A stretch of DNA of 11,799 nucleotides. It comes from Candidatus Bathyarchaeota archaeon (GTDB lineage Archaea > Thermoproteota > Bathyarchaeia > Bathyarchaeales > Bathyarchaeaceae). Below are positions 7,019 to 11,799 of the stretch, piece after piece. How positions within the stretch are numbered: position 1 is the first letter of the stretch; each line of letters starts with the position of its first letter. The stretch lies in assembly GCA_003662715.1 (NCBI GenBank), contig QMYO01000023.1, forward strand, positions 1 to 11,799, written 5' to 3'. Made by a program: the position numbers and the translations under genes. The notes beneath the pieces were generated by a model, which searched no databases, was not told the DNA's origin, and saw nothing but the letters and a program-made list of their open reading frames with translations.

Positions 7019-7163
7019 TCATAAATCATTTCGTCACTCATCCCCCAACAATAATAAGATTGCGTTCTTCTAGTTAACAATTACTTCTAAAACCACAATG
7101 GCATCAACAATATAAAATACAAAACCCATCTTTACATATAGATGTGGGAGCTTCAAAATCACA
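7019..7163. promoter_or_regulatory. Divergent intergenic region with TATA elements
   Basis: This gap of about 145 bases separates the truncated beta-helix frame (minus) from the caspase-like gene (plus). On the plus strand TATAAAATA at 7111-7119 would start transcription near 7141, giving a short leader with GGGAG at 7146-7150. TTTACATATA at 7131-7140 would instead give a leaderless message starting at about the ATG, 7164. I see no RNA gene, repeat or further coding sequence here. Confidence 0.4.
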
Positions 7164-8210
7164 ATGCCTAACAAGAAAAAAACTCGTCAAGAAAAAACCC
7201 GATTTTCAAGCAAGCATATTATCCTTATTCCAATAATCATTTCTCTGATAACTGCTCTAAGCTTTACAATTTATTTTCTATTTTCACAATCTGAAGCCAA
7301 ATTTTCTCTTAACGCTGCAATTATCGATCAATTAAAAATAGAATATCAAAATCAAGCATTTATTGACAATGTTACTAGCCTTTTAGAAAAATATGGCTTC
7401 CAAGTAACTTATTATAAAACAGCAAGGGTGGACGTATATAGAGAACTGGCAAAAAAAGACTATGGAATAATAATTCTAAGAGTGCATTCAGCATTGAGGG
7501 AAGACAAATCCACAGTGGATTTGTTCACATCTGAAAGATACTCTCCCTATGATCCGGATAAGTATAGATGGGAGCGAGAAAACGATTACATGGTTATAGG
7601 CGAGTTGCTATACAGACCTGGCCAATTCTACTATGCTGTCACCCACAAATTCATCCAGAATCTGGAAGGAAGATTTTCCAAAAGCATCATAGTAGCTATG
7701 GGATGTTGGAGTCTAAAAGAGGGATGTGAACAGTTGGCTAAAGCTTTTGTTGACAAAGGGGCTATAGCCTATATTGGATGGACAAACATTGTATTAATAA
7801 ACCACACAGATACTGAAACAATGAAACTTCTGACCATGCTCCTTGATCAGAATTACTCCGTAAGCAAAGCAGTGTCAAAAACGCAAAATTACTCATACAT
7901 AGATGCTAAGACAGGCGAGAAAATAGAAACCAAAATGCGCTTCTATCCAGCGCGAGAAGATATTGCAAACTTAAAAATTTCAGATTTAATAGCTGAAACA
8001 AAAACGACGTTGAATTCTAATTTTTTGCTAAACTACCTTCCTTACGATATATTATTGCTTGCAACTTTCCCCTCCAAGTATCACTTTTGGAATCACAAGA
8101 ACGATATATTTCTAAAATATTCCATTTGTTGCACTTCGAACTCTTATATTAAATGCTGTTCAATAAAAATCAATTTGTCAAGTTATATTGAGTTGAACTA
8201 TAGAAGATGA
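7164..8210 (+). CDS. Membrane-anchored caspase-fold (clan CD-like) protein, C-terminus altered by an inverted-repeat element
   Basis: The 348-residue frame has a Lys/Arg-rich cytoplasmic start, a signal anchor at about 18-41, and an extracytoplasmic domain beginning AAIIDQL. The order of elements fits a caspase-type alpha/beta fold: a strand ending GIIILRVHSAL with a candidate catalytic His108, and a later strand IIVAMGCWSL with a candidate Cys181, the His-Cys dyad of clan CD peptidases. The conserved-looking DLFTSERYS and GAIAYIGWTN segments follow each. I recall similar archaeal surface proteins of unknown substrate. Activity is inferred, not shown. The last 42 residues (from about 307, Phe-Trp rich then low complexity) are encoded by a segment bounded by 13-bp inverted repeats, and the TGA itself lies in the right repeat. 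The original C-terminus was therefore probably different. Confidence 0.75.
   Translation: MPNKKKTRQEKTRFSSKHIILIPIIISLITALSFTIYFLFSQSEAKFSLNAAIIDQLKIEYQNQAFIDNVTSLLEKYGFQVTYYKTARVDVYRELAKKDYGIIILRVHSALREDKSTVDLFTSERYSPYDPDKYRWERENDYMVIGELLYRPGQFYYAVTHKFIQNLEGRFSKSIIVAMGCWSLKEGCEQLAKAFVDKGAIAYIGWTNIVLINHTDTETMKLLTMLLDQNYSVSKAVSKTQNYSYIDAKTGEKIETKMRFYPAREDIANLKISDLIAETKTTLNSNFLLNYLPYDILLLATFPSKYHFWNHKNDIFLKYSICCTSNSYIKCCSIKINLSSYIELNYRR
7504..7524. repeat. Perfect 21-base palindrome inside the caspase-like gene
   Basis: ACAAATCCAC and GTGGATTTGT are exact reverse complements, with one central base (7514) between them. It lies within the codons for DKSTVDLF, just after the candidate catalytic His region. 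It may be accidental, because the encoded residues look conserved, or it could act as an operator or fold into a hairpin in the message. Confidence 0.6.
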
Positions 8211-8220
8211 TTCCAAAAGT
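8083..8220. repeat. 138-bp segment bounded by perfect 13-bp inverted repeats (MITE-like candidate)
   Basis: ACTTTTGGAATCA at 8083-8095 is repeated in exact inverted form as TGATTCCAAAAGT at 8208-8220. The 112 bases between are AT-rich and have no convincing coding sequence of their own. The preceding gene reads through the left repeat and stops inside the right one. Terminal inverted repeats around a short non-coding core are the pattern of miniature transposable elements. However, I cannot see a target-site duplication flanking it or a second copy in the window, so mobility is an inference. The right end lies directly beside the TATA box of the next gene. Confidence 0.5.
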
Positions 8221-8227
8221 TTTAAAT
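8213..8227 (+). promoter_or_regulatory. BRE/TATA promoter of the PKD surface-protein gene
   Basis: CCAAAAG (8213-8219) followed by TTTTAAAT (8220-8227) resembles an archaeal purine-rich BRE plus TATA box. The predicted start near 8250 leaves a leader of about 20 bases that contains the ribosome site GAGGGGAGAGG at 8254-8264. The BRE half is part of the right inverted repeat. A second TATA-like stretch (TATAAATTTAATT, 8237-8249) would exclude the ribosome site and is less likely. Confidence 0.5.
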
Positions 8228-8253
8228 TGGTTAGAGTATAAATTTAATTTGCT

Positions 8254-8264
8254 GAGGGGAGAGG
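8254..8264 (+). promoter_or_regulatory. Strong ribosome binding site for a TTG start
   Basis: GAGGGGAGAGG is purine-rich and lies 7 bases before the TTG at 8272. It supports that codon as the start of the PKD protein, placing the signal peptide exactly at the N-terminus. No ATG is available in this frame near the signal peptide. Confidence 0.7.
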
Positions 8265-8271
8265 AATAGAG

Positions 8272-11244
8272 TTGGAAAGACAATTGTTACTGCTGTTTCT
8301 CTTTGTTTTAGTAGTGTCCGCGTTTTATGCTGTTCCCGTTTGGGCTACGCCTTGTGCTGTTCTTAAGGTTTCTTTGCCTGATGGCTTTTATCACGGGTAT
8401 GATGTGGATCCTTGGTTGTGTGAGAGTTACATTTTGGATCTTACAGGAGCTGTTCAAACTTTTGTTGTCCGTATAAATAATACGAGCAATTCATTGAGGT
8501 CTTATGATACGCGTTTGGTTATTGCCCTTAACGAGGCTGGCTATAACAATTTGGTGTCGCTAGTTGTTGATGGCACTAGCGTGCCAAAATCAGCCTTTAA
8601 ATGGGGTACGCCTAAACCGTATAATTTGTGGACTTGGCCCTCCGGCGATGTTTATCCCACATGGTTTAACGACACGATTATTAATGCTGGCTACATTCCT
8701 AAGAAGGGCTACAAGGACTTAGTTGTTTCCGTAACGTTTTCCGACACTGCGGGTGTGAGGATGCATTTTGACGCTTATGGAAAGCGGGTTCGGTGGACTC
8801 CCACAACAGTTGGTCAAATAGTTCATAACCCGCTTAGCCACGATTCAACGGTGCTTTTGCAAGCCGGTCCTCCTCCACCGCAACCTCCAATCGCAAGCTT
8901 CACATTCTCTCCGACATATCCCGAAGTTGATGAGGCTGTGACCTTTGACGCTTCTGGAAGCTATGACCCAGATGGCTACATTGTAAGCTATACTTGGGAT
9001 TTTGGAGATGGCAACATTACGTCAACATCAAACCCGATAATAACCCACGCTTATACATCCTTTGGCGATTATACTGTTACATTAACAGTTACAGACGACA
9101 GTAGCTTAACAGATGATGAGACAGCAACAATTCATGTTAGCCAGCATCCAGTAGCATCATTCACATTCACCCCGCCAGATCCGCTTATGCACGAACTAGT
9201 GACTTTTGACGCTTCTACCTCGAGCCCTGACGGAGGAGAAATAATTCTCTACACTTGGGACTTCGGCGACGGCAATGTTACATCGACGGATGAACCAATA
9301 ATAACACATGCTTATTCAAATTATGGAACTTTCACAGTAACCTTAAACGTAACAGACAGTGAAGGAAAATGGGACATAGAGTCCCAGCAAATAACTGTGG
9401 AAAACGCTCCAGTGGCTGATTTCTGGTGGACACCCTACTATCCGCAGAGGGGTGAAACAGTTACCTTCGATGCTTCATCATCCACCCCCGACGGCGGCGA
9501 AATAGTAAGCTATGCTTGGGATTTCGGAGATGACACGCCAATGGTTGAGGAAAGCGACCCAGTAACAACACACGTTTACACAGAAGTAGGTGAATACCTA
9601 GTTACATTGAATGTTACTGACAGTGAAGGCAGATGGGACATTGAAACACACACCATAACAGTTGTTCCAAAAAGATACTACTTGACAGTCAAAACGGACC
9701 CAGAAGGCGTAACAACAATCCCTGGAGAAAACTGGTACAGCGAGGGCACAGAAGTCCAGCTAACCGCTCCAGACACAGTTCCAGTTTCAACAGGCGTACG
9801 CTACAAGTTTAACTCTTGGGATGTTGATGGAGAACTCCAAGGAGCTGGTGTAAACCCGATAACCGTTGTAATGGATGCTAACCATACCGCCACCGCTCAC
9901 TACGTCCTAGAATATTATCTGACGGTTTCCTCTCCCTTCGGCACTGTGGGCGGTGAAGGCTGGTATCAAAGCGGCTCAACAGCCTACGCAACACTAGACA
10001 CCGGCTTAATTGATCATGAAAACGGAACCCGCAGAGTTTTCACAAGCTGGAGCGGCGACGCATCCGGCACAAACTACGCCCAAAGTGACCCAATAACCAT
10101 GGACGGCCCGAAAACCGCTGTAGCAAACTGGAAGACACAATATCACTTTGAAGTTTTGTCCATGTATGGTTCACCTTCTCCAACCTCAGGATGGTATGAT
10201 GCTGGGAGTAGCATAACAGCCTCTGTTAACTCACCAGTTTCCGGCCCAACTGGAACACGATACATTTGCACGGGCTGGACTGGAACAGGCAGCGTTCCAC
10301 CATCTGGCACTGACACAAGTGTAACCTTCACTCTGAACGCACCGTCAAACATAACTTGGAACTGGAAAACCCAGTACCTATTAACTGTGGTTACAGATCC
10401 CGCGGACTTAAGTCCACCGCCAACAAGAAACCCATCTGGCGAGGCAGGCCCAGCCAACGGCTGGTGGTATGACGCCGCAACAAGTGTAACCCTCACAGCC
10501 CAAAGCGTTACGGGCTACAATTTCAACTATTGGGATGTAGAGGGCGTTTCTCAAGGAAGCGGCATAAACCCGATAACAGTGATTATGGACGCACCACACA
10601 CGGCAACAGCCCACTACACAGTGCAAGTAATAACCTACAACCTTAAAATCGAGACAACAACAGGCGGCACTACTACTCCAGCGCCGGGCACATACACTTA
10701 TACTGCAGGCTCAAACGTGGAAGTTACCGCAATTCCCGATTCAGGCTACGTCTTTGACCACTGGGAGCTTAACGGTACAAATGTTGGCACAGCTCTCACA
10801 TACACGGTTCACATGGACAACAACTATGTCCTAAAGGCTTTCTTTGAATCTGCACCAACCCCGCCTTCAGTTTCGATAAGCCCGATGTCTGCTTCTATAC
10901 TTGCGGGTGAACATGTAACTTTCACTTCAACAGTTTCAGGTGGGACACCCCCCTACTCTTATCAATGGTATTTAAATGGAGCGCCCGTTTCAGGTGCTAC
11001 TTCTGACACTTGGACTTTCACGCCTACAGCAAGCGGCACCTACTACGTGTACTTGGAAGTTACAGATGATGCTGGCAATACAGCCCAATCAGACACTGCA
11101 CGAGTTACAGTTTCCTCGGTTCCAGTGGGCGGATACTCAATTTCATTAGCCAAAAAGACTCCGCCAACGCCGATGGCAGCCTACACGCTTTTGCTGATCT
11201 TATTTGGAGCAGTTTTAACCTTAACAAAACGCAAAAGAAAATAG
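8272..11244 (+). CDS. Large PKD / InlB-B-type repeat surface protein with C-terminal sorting-like anchor
   Basis: 990-residue extracellular protein, probably structural or adhesive. Architecture: signal peptide 1-25 (ending VWA, then TPC); an unrecognised beta-rich domain of about 170 residues; a PPPPQPP linker; three PKD domains at about 206-290, 293-378 and 381-466, each with the YTWDFGDG or AWDFGDD core; five repeats of the divergent InlB B-repeat/bacterial-repeat type at about 469-547, 548-623, 624-701, 702-785 and 788-861, each with YxLTV, GWY and a W/xF strand; an Ig/PKD-like domain at about 865-950 (GGTPPYSYQWYLNG); and PVGGYSIS, a helix at about 968-984 and KRKRK. The C-terminal motif-helix-basic tail resembles archaeal sortase-type signals. 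Start TTG 8272 follows a strong ribosome site. Codon use shifts from T/G-ending in the first 200 codons to A/C-ending afterwards, which hints at a mosaic origin. Ligand unknown. Confidence 0.92.
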   Translation: MERQLLLLFLFVLVVSAFYAVPVWATPCAVLKVSLPDGFYHGYDVDPWLCESYILDLTGAVQTFVVRINNTSNSLRSYDTRLVIALNEAGYNNLVSLVVDGTSVPKSAFKWGTPKPYNLWTWPSGDVYPTWFNDTIINAGYIPKKGYKDLVVSVTFSDTAGVRMHFDAYGKRVRWTPTTVGQIVHNPLSHDSTVLLQAGPPPPQPPIASFTFSPTYPEVDEAVTFDASGSYDPDGYIVSYTWDFGDGNITSTSNPIITHAYTSFGDYTVTLTVTDDSSLTDDETATIHVSQHPVASFTFTPPDPLMHELVTFDASTSSPDGGEIILYTWDFGDGNVTSTDEPIITHAYSNYGTFTVTLNVTDSEGKWDIESQQITVENAPVADFWWTPYYPQRGETVTFDASSSTPDGGEIVSYAWDFGDDTPMVEESDPVTTHVYTEVGEYLVTLNVTDSEGRWDIETHTITVVPKRYYLTVKTDPEGVTTIPGENWYSEGTEVQLTAPDTVPVSTGVRYKFNSWDVDGELQGAGVNPITVVMDANHTATAHYVLEYYLTVSSPFGTVGGEGWYQSGSTAYATLDTGLIDHENGTRRVFTSWSGDASGTNYAQSDPITMDGPKTAVANWKTQYHFEVLSMYGSPSPTSGWYDAGSSITASVNSPVSGPTGTRYICTGWTGTGSVPPSGTDTSVTFTLNAPSNITWNWKTQYLLTVVTDPADLSPPPTRNPSGEAGPANGWWYDAATSVTLTAQSVTGYNFNYWDVEGVSQGSGINPITVIMDAPHTATAHYTVQVITYNLKIETTTGGTTTPAPGTYTYTAGSNVEVTAIPDSGYVFDHWELNGTNVGTALTYTVHMDNNYVLKAFFESAPTPPSVSISPMSASILAGEHVTFTSTVSGGTPPYSYQWYLNGAPVSGATSDTWTFTPTASGTYYVYLEVTDDAGNTAQSDTARVTVSSVPVGGYSISLAKKTPPTPMAAYTLLLILFGAVLTLTKRKRK
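8887..9669 (+). repeat. Three tandem PKD domains encoded in the surface-protein gene
   Basis: Codons 206-466 encode three units of about 87 residues: ASFTFSP or ADFWWTP opening strand, VTFDAS, WDFGDG or WDFGDD, THAY or THVY, and TVTLNVTDSEG. Units 2 and 3 share DGGEI and TLNVTDSEG, absent or different in unit 1, so they look like the more recent duplication. PKD domains are usual spacer or binding modules of archaeal surface proteins. Confidence 0.9.
9676..10854 (+). repeat. Five InlB-B-like repeats encoded in the surface-protein gene
   Basis: Codons 469-861 encode five units of 74-84 residues. Units 1 and 4 are closest to each other (WDVDGELQGAGVNPITVVMD against WDVEGVSQGSGINPITVIMD, both ending HTATAHY). 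Units 2 and 3 share a different core (SWSGDASGT, GWTGTGSVP) and the ending NWKTQY. Unit 5 is divergent (GTTTPAPGTYTY, FDHWELNG). The order suggests duplication of mixed blocks rather than simple tandem copying. Confidence 0.8.
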
Positions 11245-11248
11245 ACTT

Positions 11249-11265
11249 ATCCTTCTTTTATCCTT
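11249..11265 (+). terminator. Pyrimidine-rich terminator-like tract after the surface-protein gene
   Basis: A T-rich tract (TCCTTCTTTTATCCTTT) begins just after the TAG stop. Archaeal RNA polymerase commonly terminates at T-runs without a hairpin, so this is a reasonable end point. The remainder of the gap to 11426 (about 160 bases) shows no coding sequence above 13 codons and no recognisable RNA or repeat. Confidence 0.3.
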
Positions 11266-11426
11266 TAGAGAGAGTTTTATGTAAAAGAAACGAATCAATG
11301 CCTATAGGGAATAAGACAAAATTTGGGTCTCATTCTTGATTCTGATGTTCAAACGTCTAGCCTATTCCATTTTAGGGAAATCGCTTTTTCTTACGCTTAC
11401 TTTTCTTGTAAAAGAAGCGGTGTTGA

Positions 11427-11756
11427 TTAAAAAGTGCTGCTTGCCCTTTCGTAATGTTTGGCGACGATGCTGTAAAGATGTTGCTTAAGCATGTCTCCAG
11501 AATATTTCAAATCCCGAAGGTTTCTTATTTCCATTGCCAGCTCCTTATCTTCTAATACTTCGTTTATCCATTTTTCGAAATCTCCGCGGTAAAGGTGGAA
11601 TTCTAAAGATTTCACGTTAACCTCGCCTATTTTCTCCAAAAACTCTTTCAAGGAAGACGCGCTTACACCTGTATAATTTCCTATGGATGTGAAAAAGTAG
11701 AAGGCTTTTTCTCTTGGAACGGTTCTCAAAATTTTTGGTGGACTTTCTGTTTTCAT
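11427..11756 (-). CDS. DUF5752-family protein
   Basis: 109-residue soluble protein without signal peptide or membrane helix. FYFFTSIGNYTG, ASSLKEFLEKI, VNVKSLEFHLYRGDFEKWI and the C-terminal helix pattern match what I recall as the archaeal DUF5752 family, whose members are about this length. Its biochemical role is not known to me. The conserved FHLYRGDFEKW block with aromatic and acidic residues is the obvious functional candidate. The start ATG at 11756 has GGAG at 11768-11765 with 8-base spacing. CACTTATAAAAAG upstream (about 11795-11783) is a possible TATA box. It converges on the PKD surface-protein gene across a 182-base gap. Confidence 0.8.
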   Translation of the reverse strand: MKTESPPKILRTVPREKAFYFFTSIGNYTGVSASSLKEFLEKIGEVNVKSLEFHLYRGDFEKWINEVLEDKELAMEIRNLRDLKYSGDMLKQHLYSIVAKHYERASSTF

Positions 11757-11782
11757 TTTGTTTTCTCCATTATATATATGTT

Positions 11783-11795
11783 CTTTTTATAAGTG
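11783..11795 (-). promoter_or_regulatory. Possible TATA box of the DUF5752-family gene
   Basis: On the minus strand CACTTATAAAAAG precedes the gene by about 30 bases. It would start transcription at about 11762-11765, leaving a leader of only 6-9 bases. That conflicts with use of the GGAG at 11768-11765, so either the start site lies further upstream, near the window edge, or the message is nearly leaderless. Confidence 0.35.
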
Positions 11796-11799
11796 TTAG

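Noticed and set aside
7001..7043. Short minus-strand frame MSDEMIYDCRPGLLV preceded by a G-run
   Set aside because: It ends after 15 codons and is out of frame with the signal peptide; more likely a relic of the original leader than a gene.
10143..10626. Two antisense open frames (117 and 72 codons) within the PKD protein gene
   Set aside because: They arise from the A/C-ending codon bias of the repeat region; no promoter, ribosome site or domain is visible.
11390..11425. Hairpin-like TTACTTTTCTTGTAAAAGAA downstream of the DUF5752-family gene
   Set aside because: Arms pair imperfectly (about 8 of 10) and are AT-rich; not enough to call a terminator hairpin.
1..11799. CRISPR arrays, tRNA, rRNA, C/D box RNAs, integrases or transposases
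   Set aside because: Looked for by eye on both strands in the intergenic regions; no regularly spaced repeats, no cloverleaf or RTGATGA/CTGA box pair in a suitable place, and no recombinase motifs in any frame.

Overview
The window is almost certainly archaeal, from an AT-rich genome, and most resembles the Bathyarchaeia / TACK side of the tree. The evidence is: TATA-box-like promoters (TTTAAATA, TTTATATAA) about 20-40 bases ahead of several genes; Shine-Dalgarno sites of the GGAGGTGA type; frequent TTG/GTG starts; many small membrane-anchored proteins with N-glycosylation sequons; a DUF5752-type protein; and a large PKD-repeat surface protein ending in a GGYSIS motif, a membrane helix and a basic tail. 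The lineage is an inference from these traits; no rRNA or other phylogenetic marker is present.

Layout. Positions 1-1689 hold the end of a dipeptide/oligopeptide ABC transporter operon: the C-terminal two thirds of a DppD-type ATPase, then a complete DppF-type ATPase. From 1708 to 4647 lies a patchwork of short genes on both strands, each encoding a small membrane or membrane-anchored protein of unknown function: a four-helix protein, an N-anchored protein with an LEA14/WHy-like domain, another four-helix protein, a signal-peptide protein with a C-terminal anchor, and two related two-helix proteins. From 4697 to 7018 the minus strand carries a thioredoxin-fold domain fused to a six-helix CcdA/DsbD-type electron carrier, a bitopic glycoprotein-like protein, and a cut-short right-handed beta-helix (NosD/pectate-lyase-like) secreted protein that looks like a decaying gene. 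From 7164 to 11244 the plus strand carries a membrane-anchored caspase-fold protein and a 990-residue surface protein. Between them is a 138-bp segment bounded by a perfect 13-bp inverted repeat. A DUF5752-like gene closes the window on the minus strand.

How the parts fit. Apart from the ATPases and the DUF5752-like protein, nearly every product is predicted to sit in or outside the cytoplasmic membrane. The region reads as an accessory envelope island: peptide import, extracytoplasmic thiol-disulfide exchange, a putative surface Cys peptidase, and a large anchored surface protein. No tRNA, rRNA, CRISPR array, integrase or transposase was seen. The longest unassigned stretches (7019-7163 and 11245-11426) are under 200 bases and hold only promoter or terminator-like sequence.

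The most useful leads are the thioredoxin-CcdA fusion with its domain order reversed relative to DsbD, the inverted-repeat element that supplies the stop codon of the caspase-like gene and abuts the promoter of the next, the putative archaeal surface-sorting signal, and the truncated beta-helix gene.
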